This document shows positions 1-12,256 of a DNA stretch of 64,000 nucleotides, piece by piece (position 1 is the stretch's first letter; each line of letters starts with the position of its first letter). This stretch comes from Byssothecium circinans. Its lineage: Eukaryota; Ascomycota; Dothideomycetes; Pleosporales; Massarinaceae. Both the position numbers and the translations under genes were made by a program. The stretch covers positions 432,877 through 496,876 of the forward strand of contig ML976988.1 of the NCBI GenBank assembly GCA_010015675.1, given 5' to 3'. Under the pieces are notes generated by a model. The model did no database searches. It was not told where the DNA came from and saw only the letters and a list, made by a program, of their open reading frames with translations.

Positions 1-2
1 AA

Positions 3-395
3 AAGGATGCCGATAATGAGGCTCTACAGCTTCAAAAGTCAGAGGAGCAAAAGGCAAAGGAGCTTCAAAAGCAGGAGAAACAAGCTATGCTTGAAGAGAG
101 GGCGCGATTGCGGTTGGTGGCTAAAGAAATACGCCTTCAACAGCAGCAAGCTAAGGCTCGCGAGCGTGAGGAGACGCGTATCGCAAAGCAAGTCGAAAAG
201 CAACTTCGGCAAGACTTACAAGCCTCCAAAAAGGGTAACAGACGAAGCGCGAAGACTCCTTTACTACCTACAGCACCTCCTACGGCCCCTAAGGCTGTTG
301 AGGTTGTCGAGATGCCTACTGAAGATGTAGGGTCCTCTGTGCCTAGGGAAACGCGCACCCGCAAAGTTCAGCTCCCACAACGCTATCGCATGTAA
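3..395 (+). pseudogene. C-terminal fragment of a pogo/Fot1-type DDE transposase
   Basis: An open frame enters from the left edge and ends at 395. The first about 60 residues are a Lys/Glu/Gln-rich coiled coil, and the end carries a short basic motif (RTRKVQLPQRYR) like the C-terminal tails of fungal pogo-family DDE transposases. The catalytic domain lies outside the window, so it is unknown whether the element is intact. It sits 100 bases from the DUF1308-like gene and about 2 kb from the polyketide cluster. The family call rests only on the tail composition and is therefore moderate. Confidence 0.5.
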
Positions 396-491
396 TTTAT
401 CGCTCCCAATCGAATTATCTAGCTCTCTTATTCACCCCTACAAAAAATCCGGCATCTCTAGCACCTATAACGCGCTGTAGAGCTTCAATAC

Positions 492-1830
492 TTACGTGGT
501 ATGCATCGCCAAAAGTGGGCGTTGCTTGGGACCGTGCGTTGCTTGGTGGAACACGTTATCGGTTGCCAAGGTGTCAACGATGAAATTCATCTGATCCGCC
601 GCTCCTTGGGTACAGACCATGGGGTGCGAGCCGATCGCCGGGTACAGGTGGTCAGGAAGAAGTTTTTGGTCCTTCTCCTCCTCGATCTGTTTGCATACTT
701 CGGCAGGATACCTGGAATAGGGCACAAGGTTAGTGATATTGGATGCATTGTACACCTCTGTGTTAGGATTCTGGGAAGGCGTTCCAAAATTTGGGGCCTC
801 GCAAAGCGTCGCAACACATCCGCAGTAATGCTGTAAGAAATGAATGAAAGGAGCTTACGTACCATTTCTTTACAGGACAGTCCCAGTGTGAAATATCACT
901 TATCATGGCCATGAGTACTGTGCAATCGATATTAAGCGTTTCAGACGTGTGGGATGGATAGACTAGAAGGTTAGGAAGCACAGAATCCAGTGGTGGAGGT
1001 TCTGAAAGCTCGTTGGCGCACTCCACAACCGCCCCAGTCGCTCTCATCTTATCCAACACCGCATCTACCTCCTTTTGTTTCCCAGACTCCAGCCGACTCA
1101 GTACGATACGTATTACAGGAGGGCGGTCTCTGAACGGATGTGCATGGGCAGCACGAGCGAGTTCGCGCGCATTCTTCACGAGGAATACCTGATCTTCATC
1201 ATCTTCGTCTTTCAAAGTGCTGTTCAAAGTATCCGGTGTTGCCCCATTTTCGCTGTCGAGATCGGAATCCGAGTCGTTCTGCCATCCTAATTTGGCGAGA
1301 TCATGAAGCAGCCTGCTCTGCGTCGCGGTAGACACACGCACCCATTCGTGTCCACCTCGTGCGACAATATCTACCAGAGTGGAATCCGTCGCCTTCCTGC
1401 CTGGAATGACATTCTTTGTCCTCCTATCCACACTTCTATTGGCGTCCTTAAATTTTCCTCTCAGGTAATCGCCGTGTTTCCGTTGATTCCAATAGAAATA
1501 CCTGCGGAAGTCCACCAGCCCGGATGAGCGTTTGGAGGCCGCCCACAAAGCTTCCCAGTATACGAGGTTGTTCGAGCGAACCTGTGCTGTTGAAGGGTTG
1601 GTCGTTTTTAGCTTTTCGAGAGCTGCTAGTTCGTTCTTGAGGTCGCTTTGCAATGTGCGGAAGTTGACTTTGTGTGGTACCCGGTCAATTTTCTCGTGTG
1701 CTACCACGGCAGAAACGTAGAGCTCGACTTCTTGCAGTAAGGCGTTGCCTCGATCGATTGTGGCTTGAATGATCTTTTGAGGATCTTCAAGGTCCAGCTC
1801 GCCCATGCTGGACACTAGAGGCTCGGCCAT
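492..1830 (-). CDS. DUF1308-family protein (C7orf25-like)
   Basis: Two exons, 1830-859 and 770-492, joined in phase 0 across an 88-base intron (GTAAGC...CCCAG), give about 416 residues. The N-terminus is helical. The C-terminal half carries the pattern NIDCTVLMAMISDISH, followed after the intron by KQIEEEKDQKLLP and VCTQGAADQM, which fits the conserved DUF1308 region of eukaryotic proteins of unknown biochemical role. An acidic, Ser/Asp-rich linker lies near residue 190. The Met at 1830 was preferred over the in-frame Met at 1893 because the conserved-looking protein starts there. It is probably a housekeeping gene marking the left border of the polyketide cluster. Confidence 0.75.
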
Positions 1831-2554
1831 GGGGACTGCGAGGTGCAGTCGTATGTTGAGGGTTTGGCTAACTTTTACAAGATAATGCAGCAAACGCGCC
1901 GACAGTCATTTGCTTCAGCAGTGTCTTGTCGCCTGCTGGAAGATTTGAAGTCTCGCCGTAGTGCCCGGGTGCATTAGCTGGTCTCATGGACATTTCTTTC
2001 CCGTGTCCCTTATATTTTCGATTGCTTGAAGGAAGGTTGAAGTCGGCTTGCAAAACTCGAGGCAAAATACGGCATTGAGTCACCACGCAATGACTCAGTG
2101 CGCCTCCTCCAGAACCGAAGGCGATTCAATTCCTTTCCCAATTGGTAGCGCTGCTGCCTGTTGCAAAAGTTCTGAAGTCGAGCTGATTGACACAGACGAT
2201 CAAATTTGATTGGCGAAGTACGTGAGGTCTGTCTACGAAATTTTGGGATGATTGGGAGCTGTTTGCGGTGGATGATTTCCGTGATTACATAATTTGATCT
2301 GATTGCTATCCTAAGCCGGAGAAGGAACGTACGGTACGACGACTGCATTGAAGCAATAACCATCAATGATTGTTTCGTTACGCCCCAATTAAAAAACATG
2401 ATAATCTTGACTATCTAATAAAGCCAACTCCTTCGAATTCGTAATTTCGGCCCAAACCTCCAAAGCGCCAAGCCTGCAGAAACTCGCTTGCTTATCTATC
2501 CGAGACACCTTCCAACACCAGCCATCAGAACCATCCATTCATCAATACCTCACA
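1831..2554. other. Intergenic region upstream of the DUF1308-like gene
   Basis: This 724-base stretch separates the start of the DUF1308-like gene from the 3' end of the polyketide synthase, both on the minus strand. It should hold the promoter of the former and the terminator of the latter. A 129-codon open frame on the minus strand (2010-2399) has no recognisable domain and is probably chance. Confidence 0.5.
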
Positions 2555-5500
2555 TTAGCTATAATACTCCTCTAGCCACCTCCGGAGATCTCCGATAGTC
2601 GGGTAGTCGAGGAAAAGACTGCCTCCAACCTTCACATCCAGCTCTGTCCTGAGCTTTTCAGCGATAACCAACGACAGTAACGAATCGACACCTAAATCTG
2701 CAAACTGAGCTTCGTCCACAAGATCTTCGAGCTCTAATGCAGTCTCATGGGCAATAAGTATGAGTGCTCTAGCTGCGACACTTCTCGAAGCAGCCGCTGC
2801 CTCGATAGATGGCATCGATGCCTCAACCACCAGAAGCTGAGCTGGTTGTGCTGGCGCTGGCGTCGCAGGAGGGTTGACTGCAGATTTTGGTATCGGAAGG
2901 GAAGCTTTTGATGTTGCATGCACTTTCACAGGAGCCGGTGCAGATACCGTAGCTTGGGGAGCAGGCGCCTTGGGCTTGCTCTCAATGGCTGCAATCTTGT
3001 CCGGGGGAGAGAAGAATCGGCTGAGAAGGATGCGTGGGTAGCGACGGAACTGGATACCGCCAACTATGCCTACGATGGTTCCACGTTGCATGATGTACAC
3101 ATCACCAAAGTACACCGTCGGGTCCTCGATCGTTGGAATCATCTTGACATACGATCGGTATTTGGCTCCAGCCACCAAAGGCTTCGCGAAGCGCATCGAT
3201 TTCCATCCAGGCGTGACACAATATTGGCTCTTCGTATCCACGACATCAGAGCAGTTCATGATAAAGCCCGCTAAATGTGCAACGCTGTCAATGAAGTACG
3301 GAGGCACAGTCCATGATCCATCTTCTTTCGTTGTGAGCTGCACATCAGCGAACCCCTCCAATTCATGCATTACAACTGACTGCATCCCACGGTATTTCTC
3401 CGCATACTCGACAAGGTTGCTCGCGAAGAGGGTATATGCCATGTTGCGCGAGAAACGGTTCGCTTGACCCTCAGCAACAAGGCGCTCAAGAGCCTCAATC
3501 CGACTCTCGATAAGATGGGCAACAGGACCCCATGAAGAAAGCCATTCGGAAGCTTTGCCGTAGATGATCTGGGCGGTGGCGAATGGTTGCTGGACGGTCC
3601 CGTCGTTATGCACATTCTGCCAAGTGACATCGACGAGACCTGAGTTGATATCGGCGGTCGAAACAGTTACTTGAATCAGCTGAGGTGTCTTATTGCTACT
3701 CTGTGCGATCAGACCCTTCTCAACGAAAAGATTGGCAATGTTCATCTCGACATCCTTTGCCTTGGGAAAGAACTTGCGGTAAAAGTAGCTGCCGAGAGTG
3801 AAGCAAATGTCCGCGTGGATTGAACTGGTACAGACACCACAGCCATTCATTCGGTGTCCATTTGTAGCAGCAAGGAACTCCGGCTGCATAAGGTCGGATT
3901 GCATCACTACAATACCGGAAGAGCCATTGAAGTTAGTCTCGATAATCTGTTGCACTGTGGTAGTCGAGATCTCGCTTGATACCGTTGGTTTAACCCTCTC
4001 TTTCTCCACACCATAGAAGGTGTTTCCTTTTTTCAAACACCAATCTCCGTTGTACTGGAGCCAATAATTCTTGTCATTCCAGGCGTATGTTGGCAGATCC
4101 AGGAGGCGAAGCCCGCCCTCGAATGGGCGATGGAACTCGTTCCACCCGACGCTTAGACCTGCAAGATGAAGTGCAGACATACTCTCGGCCATCGTTTTCC
4201 AATTGTCATCACCACGACGCATCGATGGCAAAGCCAGAGGGGTATTTGGGACGTTGGACCTGATAAAGCCGGTACAAACAGGATGTGGCCCCATTTCAAC
4301 CCAAACGGTGTCTTCGTTGATGGTTCCGACCTTTTGAGCATTATCCAAGGCAGATAGAAAATCAACTGCTTCTCTTGTGGCACGTCGAACGTATCTGGCG
4401 TTCAATGTTTTGGCGTCGAAAACGACTTTTCCGAGCAATGGCGAGATGACGGGCAACTTTGGCTCTTGGAAGACCACGCCCGTCCTTGCAATGGACTCGA
4501 AGTCTTCCAAAATTGGATCGGTCTGCTCGGAGTGAAAAGCAAATGCAACATCCAGCTTGATGCAACGAAGGCCGGCGCCTTCCAACGACACTGCGATGCT
4601 GTCCATCTGCTCCTTCGTGCCGCTGAGAACGGTGTCGGAATGCCCATTGATACAGGCAATCGTATGCGGCTTGCTATCGGAGCTTGCAGCTATTTGCGAA
4701 AGAGATGCTCGCACGGCCAACATGGTGTGAGAACCAACCTGGCACTTCTCTTGCAGCATCTGCGCGCGTTTCGCAACCAAAAATATAGTATCACTTGCAG
4801 TGACCACGCCGGCAACATGCATTGCAGCATACTCACCTAGAGAATGGCCCATGACAACGTCCGGCTTGATGCCGAGAGAGGCCCAGTATTTCGCCAAAGC
4901 AATCTCTGTGCACACCAAAGCCAGTTGTGTAACGACTGGAGAATGTGTATAGTCCTTCGGGTGTGATCCATCGAGAGCTGGGATAAAAGAAGGGAACTCC
5001 TGGCCTCGAGCCAGAGAATCCAAATGCTGAATGTGCTCACGGAATGTGGATACGTCGCGATACAGCTCGAGATTCATCGACTTGTATGAAGCGCCCTGGC
5101 CAGTGAAAGTAAAAGCAATTTGTGGGGGGTCGGATTGGCCAACAGGCTTCATAGAATCGATCTTTTCGAGTCGCGAAGTCAACTGCTTCTTCAACTGGTC
5201 TAGATCGGTCGCAACGATTGCCACGCGGTAGCTGTGGTGGTGGCGACGTGCAGTAGTCGTGTACGAAAGGTCACCAAGACTGATGTCTGGATGTGCGTCG
5301 ATGTGCGCGATCAGGCGCTCAATGTTTCCTGCCAGCGAAATCTTTGTCTTCGCCGATACCGCGATAATGTGCGTTTGACGCGGGTCGACCTTAGTGATTG
5401 TCCAAACAGGTGCTTCTTCGAGGAGCAACGTGGTGTTGCCACCAGCTGCTCCGAAATTGTTGATAGCGGCAATCCGTTTCTTGCCGTATACTTGAGGCCA

Positions 5501-8040
5501 AGGCGTCATCTTGAATGGGATATGAAGGTTCCGTTTGTCGAAGTCTGTAGGAAACTTGGGGTTGATCTCCGTCTTGATGCCCACATGCGGCGGAATAGCA
5601 TTCTTCTGAAGCATGAGCAACACCTTCAAGAGCGCTGTTGTTCCAGCGGCAGACTCGCTGTGGCCGACATTCGATTTGACTGCACCGATATGTAATGGCT
5701 GGTCCTTGCTCCGGCGCTTGGTGAGCGGAGCATACACCTCCATAATACCCTTCATCTCTTCATGATCACCAGCTTGGGTACCAGTTCCATGAAGTTCCAC
5801 GAATGATACGTCCAAAGGGTCAACGCCGGCTTGACGAAGCACTTGTCGGGCGAGATAAGCCTGGTGGCCAGCATGAGGATGGGTGATCGAGACGGCTTCC
5901 GCGGAGTGGTTAGTCCCAGCTCCGAGAATGACGCCCAGGATATTGTCGTTGTCAGCTTCAGCATCCTCGAGTCTCTTTAGGACGAGTGATCCCACAGCAT
6001 CTGCGCGGCAGTAGCCATCAGCAGTGGCATCCCAGGTCTTGCAGGCGTTATGGCCCTTAGTAAGGAAATGCCCATTGCATAAACCGGCGAAACCATCTGG
6101 GTTGGTGAGGACATTGACACCGCCAGCAACAGCAGTATCGACCACTCCGTTCCAAAGAGCTTGACAGGCAACCTATGACAGTTATTAGCTTTTGATCTCA
6201 AGGTGTACAAAAGCTGCATATGTTCAGATACATACCTCAATAGCAGCAAGCCCGGAAGAGCATGCAGTATCGACAGAGTAGCTGGGACCCGCAAATTTGA
6301 AGAAGTAATTGATGCGTCCAGGACCGAAGGCACGGCAGCCACCCGGAATATAGTAAGTGCTGACTTCCTGGCCCTGGTTGACTTCACGGTAGTCGTCAGC
6401 GGCCTGGCCATACCAAGTCCCAATGCGCTCGAGCCGTGTGGCAGCAGTCCGGTTACCAACATAGCCCGAACGCTCCAATGCTTCATACGCGGTGACCAAG
6501 GCCAAACGCATCTGCGGATCCACGACCTTGACTTCACGCGGAGACATGTTGAAAAAAGGTGCGTCGAAAAGACCAGGCTCATCGATAAAACAGCCGTACT
6601 CTGTCATGCTCTTATTCAGGTCTTTGCCAGTTGGGTCAAAATGCGTGTCGATGTCGAAGCGGTCAGCTGGAATCCGTCGAGACACATCCAGGCCTTGTTC
6701 CAGGATTTCCCAAAATTTCTCGGTATTGGTAGCGCCTCCCGGAAGCCTACATGCCATACCGACAATGGCAAGCTTGGCCTGAGCGGTACCGCGTGGGGCC
6801 GAGTCCCTGGGTGAGGCTTGCGAGATCCATGGCATGAGGTTGCTGATCGTCACCTGAAGCTGCGGTAGGCTGCCCTTTAATGCCAGATTGAGATCGTTGA
6901 GGGGAATGGAGTTTCCGAAGCAGTGGAGCGTCAGCTCTGATGCAACGGCTGATTTGGTACGCTTGACGATGTTCTCAATAACGCGGTCCCAAAAAATTGT
7001 CTGTGTGAGAAGCTCCGACACTACACATTCGAAAAGCTCTTTGGCATTAGAAGCGGGAAATGGCAGGCCAGTGCTTGTGCAATACACAGGCATCACTGGA
7101 CGAGCATTCTTACGGGGTGTGTTCAGCGCACTCCCATGGACAATGCTCTTGGTATCATTGTCGCCGTAGATATGCGGGGCGTGGCAAAGCCCACCAAACA
7201 CGGGCAATGGGATGAATCTAGCGGTACGGAACAGCTCGACTCGGTTGAACAAAGACTTTAGTCTCGCCGGTGGCCCGCTGACGGTGACTGACGTACGACT
7301 AACAGCGCTGATAAAGATCTTGCCGGTCTCTGGAAGCTCCTCTCGCAAGCGGATGGCATCAAGCTCTTCCTGTGCGGCATCAGGGTCAACGTTATGAACC
7401 ACGTAGGCCCAAGTGTCGGGCGTGTCGGATAAGTCGCGCGCCTCGAGGTTCTCTGATACGCTTTGCACGTGAATCCCGAGACGGAAAGTTAGACGAACGG
7501 CATCGGCTCCTGCTAGTGGCAGGTCGGCAAGTGTCGATGATAATGATACCGCTGTCGAGGCTAGAAGGCCTATTCCTAGGCCTGCTAGCGACGTGTTGTC
7601 GAAATTGTACAGTTCCTTGAGTGTATACTCCGCATATCTACGAGGATTAGATTAGGAAGTCGTGTCAAGCCGGGAAGAATCGATCCGTACCCGATGAATG
7701 TCGCCAACTGAGCAACTACGAGTAGTACACCATCAACCGCACCACAAAGCAACCCTTCCCTCAACTCGGTGTCTTCGACCCAGCTCAAGATACTCTCAAA
7801 TGAGGGTATCAACTTTCTCAATTCTGTTGGTAGCCGTCGGACTTCTTCTTTCACGGCCCAGGTGGCCTCCTGCAAGAAGCGGGCTAATATTGTGTGGTTC
7901 CTGTCTTTGCTGTGGCTGTGAAGACGGCGGAAAATGTCTTGCAGATCCTCCCTAGGAAACTCATTGCTGAAGTAAATGAGCTCCATTCTGCGAGCGCCGT
8001 CTTCAGAACTTGAACTCGTGGCCGGGGTATAGGTAGGCAT
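2555..8040 (-). CDS. Non-reducing polyketide synthase, SAT-KS-AT-PT-ACP (atrochrysone carboxylic acid synthase type)
   Basis: Three exons (8040-7691, 7637-6236, 6172-2555) with introns of 53 and 63 bases encode 1789 residues. Domains in order: a SAT starter-unit domain with a GLLCGAVDG active-site region near residue 100; a ketosynthase with TACSS (Cys about 576) and the ELHGTGTQ and KSNVGHS histidines; a malonyl acyltransferase with GHSLGEYA (Ser about 1028); a product-template domain with NGHRMNG (His about 1357) and a later [10 protein letters not shown]; and one ACP with GVDSLL (Ser about 1748), 41 residues from the end. There is no thioesterase, methyltransferase or reducing domain. This is the architecture of group V synthases that need a separate metallo-beta-lactamase-type thioesterase, and such a gene lies divergently next door. 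The expected product is an octaketide anthrone/anthraquinone precursor. All active-site motifs look intact. Confidence 0.95.
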
Positions 8041-9218
8041 CTTTGCTAAAGACTAGCTAGACGATGATTATCAAAGGAAAGTGAGAAGGAGAAAAGATCG
8101 ACTAAAATCACGCTTGCCACGCGGAAACAAGCACATGGGCTGCGGAGAAAGAGTGCGACCCGTAGATGTGAAATGCGTTGGAGAAAATGGGGTCATCAGC
8201 AAGTTAAGGAGCGCTTATCATTTCCTCTACATTTTTTGTCACAGGGGATTTCACCTCAGGATTTCGCAGCGATACAACCGCTATCAGCATGAATTCGACA
8301 AGCCTCGGCGTTGTACCATCCACCGTCAGGGTCGAATCAGGCATAGGTATGAGCAAGCGGGTAGCATAATTCACCGGTGTGGCGTGTCCGTGCTAATTCC
8401 AAGGTTATCAGAACGGGGCTTTGGTCCTACTAAGGCTGAACTGCTATCCCTAGCGCACATACCTCGTGCCAATATCCCGCTGGGCCCAAACGAAACACTG
8501 GGCGTGATTAAGAGGAAGGACGACAGCACACGCCGGAAAATATTGGGACCAGTCGCGAAATGGTGGGATCGTTTAACGTTACGGAATGGTATTAACTCTC
8601 GCTCAAACTTGAGTTTGCTGGTTTGTATTTCCACTATTTTCAGGTAATACCATAAGCATCTCAGGTGTTGGCGGACGCTCGAGCCACTTTGCGACATACG
8701 CTGCTTACCTCAAGCGCTGACGCCTAATACCAGGAGCCTAGTTTGCGGACACCGTAATGGAACTGGTAAGCAGACGCACATTAGAAAATCTTAGGGCTTA
8801 CAGGAATGCCTCGCTTATACATGTTGCACTGGTCTCTATCTGCTCTAATGAAAATTGCGTCGGTTTCTACACTTAGTGATCAGGCCGGAGCTCGCCAAAC
8901 CGGGACAGTGGGCTAGCTGTAAAGAGGCTCTTTCCGAATTGCTCGACTAGACGACGGAAATGCAAAGATAGGATTCGGAGGCGCTGATGCCTTTAATCGG
9001 AGTCCGACGACTTTCAGTGTTCCTTTGGTGCCCGATTGCGGTTTGACCGCGACTCGCAATTAGGTCCACACTTGAGTAATGTTAGGATGGTAATAAGCAA
9101 TGTGTAAATATTGGAGTGCGTGGGTTGTGTCTTTTCTTGTGGTGTTTTTGCGTATCCTGTCGATCAACAGCACTACTCGCCATCACCTCCCGTCGTGGTA
9201 CCCACTGAATCGTTCAAG
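8041..9218. promoter_or_regulatory. Shared divergent promoter of the PKS and its thioesterase
   Basis: This 1178-base region lies head to head between the synthase (minus strand) and the thioesterase (plus strand), so both genes probably share control elements here. A palindromic CGG-N3-CCG occurs at 8998-9006, a form bound by some Zn2Cys6 regulators. No clear AflR-type TCG-N5-CGA site was seen. Open frames inside, such as 8081-8647, carry no recognisable domain. Confidence 0.5.
8998..9006. promoter_or_regulatory. CGG-N3-CCG palindrome
   Basis: The site CGGAGTCCG lies about 210 bases upstream of the thioesterase start. Inverted CGG half-sites with short spacers are typical targets of fungal binuclear zinc cluster proteins. 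A nine-base pattern with three free positions occurs often by chance, so this is only a candidate. Confidence 0.2.
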
Positions 9219-10261
9219 ATGGAAGACGACAAGGGCGGCTATAGGCAAATCAACAAATCACTGAACATTTGTGCCTTTGATGAGTATCTGAAGAGTCAAA
9301 CTGCTCGTCTACCTCGCATACCGCATGTTGAGCAGCTTTCGGAAAGAGTTCTGAGGGTGCTTGGTGGTAACCCAGGAAATAAGTCACCCAACCTGATATA
9401 CTGTTCACTTACTAACAGCTCACACAGTTCACCTTCCAAGGTACCAACACATTTATAATTGGGGTCGGCTCAGAGAGGATTCTCGTTGATACATCTGGTG
9501 GTGAGAAAGAATGGGCTGAACGCATTGCATCCACACTCTCATCCATGGGCATCCGACTAAAATATGTCCTTCTCACACACTGGCATGGTGACCACACCGG
9601 CGGCGTTCCCGATCTCCTTCGCCTCGATCCCACCCTCAAAGACTCCATCCACAAGTATATGCCCAACAGAGGCCAGCAAGATATCTTTGATGGGCAGATT
9701 TTCAATGTGGAGGGAGCGACTGTACGCGCTATACATGTTCCTGGTCACTCAGAGGATCACATGTGTTTCGTTCTGGAGGAGGAAAAGGCCATGTTCACTG
9801 GAGATAATGTCCTCGGGCACGGCACAAGCGCGGTAGAGGATCTGGGCACGTTCATGACGAGCCTGCAGAAGATGCAAACCCAAAACTGCGCCACTGGGTA
9901 TCCTGCTCACGGTGTCACCATTGCCAACCTCCCCGTCAAGCTTGCTGGCGAACTCGCACAAAAACGACGAAGAGAGCGGCAAGTCTTGCAAGCCCTTGGC
10001 AAAGTCCGCAATCGGGGTGGAAAGAGTGTCACAGTCCAAGATCTGGTGGTCGAAATGTATGGATCATCCTTGGATGAGAGCACTCGGACGCTTGCACTTG
10101 AGCCATTTGTCGCTGAAGTGCTGAGAAAGTTGGCCGATGACGGAAAGGTGGCATTTGAGATAAGGGCAGGAAAGAGGAAATGGTATTCGCTGGAGATGGT
10201 GCAGCAGACTGTCGTGAGACCTTGGGCGAGGCGACCCTCGCTGGTCAGCGTTACAGCTTGA
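9219..10261 (+). CDS. Metallo-beta-lactamase-type thioesterase of the PKS, with a broken or non-canonical splice junction
   Basis: Exon 1 starts at 9219 (MEDDKGGYRQINKSL) and reads to the conserved GGNPG near 9377. The second exon clearly includes FTFQGTNT from 9428 onward, the zinc motif THWHGDHTGG, the downstream HVPGHS and FTGDN, and a winged-helix-like C-terminus ending at 10261. The family (GedB/EncB/MdpF-like) releases atrochrysone carboxylic acid from the PKS. A good branch site (TTACTAAC, about 9409-9416) and acceptor (CACAG, ends 9427) are present, but no GT donor joins GGNPG to FTFQG in frame. The only GT-AG choice of normal length that keeps frame (9367-9440) deletes about eight conserved residues. 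Either this is a pseudogene, an unusual splice is used, or the sequence carries a small error. Function is sure; integrity is not. Confidence 0.85.
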
Positions 10262-11215
10262 TAGGACTACTGGATGAGGGCGTTACCGGTCAGGAGTAAT
10301 GGGAACGGCGCACTCTGCTTCGTTTCACTTGAGCCTTCCTTCGCTTTCTTGTTATGATGGTCAGATAAATAGAGGGTAACAATTATAATATAGATGGTGG
10401 GGGGCAATGTTCATGTTCAGACTTTCCGTTACTTAAGGATGCTGATTGGGCGTCCTCTATGTCATGCAGATGCATAATTTCATTATTATTTCCATCTTGA
10501 CCTAGCTAAACCCAACGATCACTGCTTATAATTAATGATGATGGCTGGTATAAGCTCGTCACTCTCTCATAGAGTGTTGACTGCGTTTTTAGGGGTCAGT
10601 AAGTTTCTTACGCGAGCTCATTAAAATCCTAACAGTCAGCCAATATTAGCAAATATAGTTACCGCTTACTATGCTTATGTCCCTATATAAAGCCATTATA
10701 TTAATGTGCTTACGCCGAGCAGAATAAACGCGGTTAGAGAAGTCCTACCGGTCTCGCAACACGCTATTAAGATGTCAGTTACTACACCAGGCCTTCATGG
10801 TTCGAAGCCATTCAGTATGCATAGTCACATTTTGACCCGCACTTAAAATATATATACTGATGTGGAAATAAACTGCTGCGCGTCATTGTGCGTGCGCGCG
10901 AGGGAGAGGAGCGAGCCGCTGGCTATGCTTGGCCGCGGCCTGTTTGGCCAATGGCATAGAAACGCGCCTGGACCCTGGAAATCCTTTATGCACTTCGCGA
11001 CATATATAAAAGGTGATTTTTAACATTATCACGGATACGTGTTGGAGGTGGGGGGACGAAATATGCTTAACGCTTATGATATAATTATCGTATTACAAAG
11101 TGTTTAGTGTTTGGTCATTAAACATTTTGGCGGGATTTATTATTAAAATCTAAACCACGCCTCCACTAACGCTAAATAAGGTGTAAGAAACCATAAACCC
11201 TGAGACCAAGAGATC
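10262..11215. other. AT-rich intergenic region between two convergent genes
   Basis: This 954-base stretch lies between the 3' ends of the thioesterase and the anthrone oxygenase. It is AT-rich in its second half, with short GC-rich islands near 10890-10970. A GGTTCGAAGCC stretch near 10799 resembles a Pol III B box, but no tRNA fold could be built. No coding region is visible. Confidence 0.4.
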
Positions 11216-11785
11216 CTACCAACCAAGTTCCTGCAATACACCGACCAAAGATGTCACAGCGCCGTACAGTGGAAACAACGCACGCGCAACATGCATCCAA
11301 GTCCACTTGATGAGAATCTGGCGCACATTCTTCAAACTATCTCCCGTCCCTGCACTCGTCTCCGACAGTCGAAATAGAGTATTATTCGTAGGTGACATGA
11401 AGATGAAGGTAAATGGGACGATACCGACTGTGCTGACGGCGGCTGCAGCATAGAGGCGCCATTTCTGGCGACTGGCTGCACGCCTGCGTAGTGCTGTGAG
11501 AACGTGAAGTCCGGCCACACCCATGGCACAAGTCGGTATTATCGTGTGGCCATAATGGAAGAGTGATAGCCACTGATTCAACAGGTCTTTGCTGACGGTG
11601 TTGGTGTCGAGTAGAACTGGAATCGTGATTGCCGAGAGACTCATCATGAAGCCTGAACATTATGTTAGTCTTCGTGGCCTTGATGTGCGAAAACTTTTGT
11701 GCTAACCTGAAAGAAACGCCCCCATTAAAAAAGCGGTGGCTGGTACTCCGACGCTCGGGCGCTCTGCGTTAGGCTGCACCACCAT
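11216..11785 (-). CDS. Anthrone oxygenase (DUF1772 family)
   Basis: Two exons, 11785-11707 and 11652-11216, joined across a 54-base intron, give 171 residues, the usual size for this family. The N-terminus contains the GAFLSGFMMSLS helix, followed by hydrophobic segments around residues 55-80 and 85-105 and a last one near the C-terminus, so it is a small multi-pass membrane protein. Family members such as GedH, TpcL and EncC oxidise emodin anthrone to emodin with O2 and no known cofactor. It is divergently paired with the decarboxylase gene, which acts one step earlier. No lesion was seen. Confidence 0.9.
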
Positions 11786-12256
11786 TGTAGCACGGTAACC
11801 GAAGGTAGGATGGGCGAATGTAAACGGTTGTAAACTAGCTTCAATCGCACACGCAAACGATGGTACCGGGCTTTATAAACCCACGTTCAATATTTAAGTG
11901 TCTGCTGGGATAAATCCGTGAGCTGATATGATCCCCACCCTAAACCACCATCAAATGCAGTGATCTTGGCCTAGTCACACAAGGAAGGTTCCAAGACTTA
12001 GCGGCTTTCAAGCTACCTTAGAATCGGCGGGACCACGGACGAAAAACCATAGCAGTATGTAGATAGGTGATACGAGGTTGACCGACTTCCCTAAGGATTA
12101 CCCTACAAGGCAGTCAAGTCCGTGCATCTTCTACGGAAACCATAAATTAGAGGCATGGCTGATTATATACATGCGCTATGTCGCTCCTGCCGAACAATGC
12201 TTACTACTCCAAGGATTTCCAATTTCTTCTCACATTTCTGACCTGAAATATTCATT
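11786..12256. promoter_or_regulatory. Shared divergent promoter of the anthrone oxygenase and the decarboxylase
   Basis: This 471-base head-to-head region should drive both genes. It contains CGGTAACCG at 11793-11801, a second CGG-N3-CCG palindrome in the cluster, although only eight bases from the oxygenase start codon. Nothing else stands out. Confidence 0.45.

Noticed and set aside
8949..8962. AflR-like site TCG-N6-CGA in the PKS promoter
   Set aside because: Spacing is six, not the five bases of the known motif.
10735..10816. Possible tRNA or tRNA-derived SINE (GGTTCGAAGCC near 10799)
   Set aside because: A B-box-like match exists, but no acceptor, D or anticodon stems could be paired.
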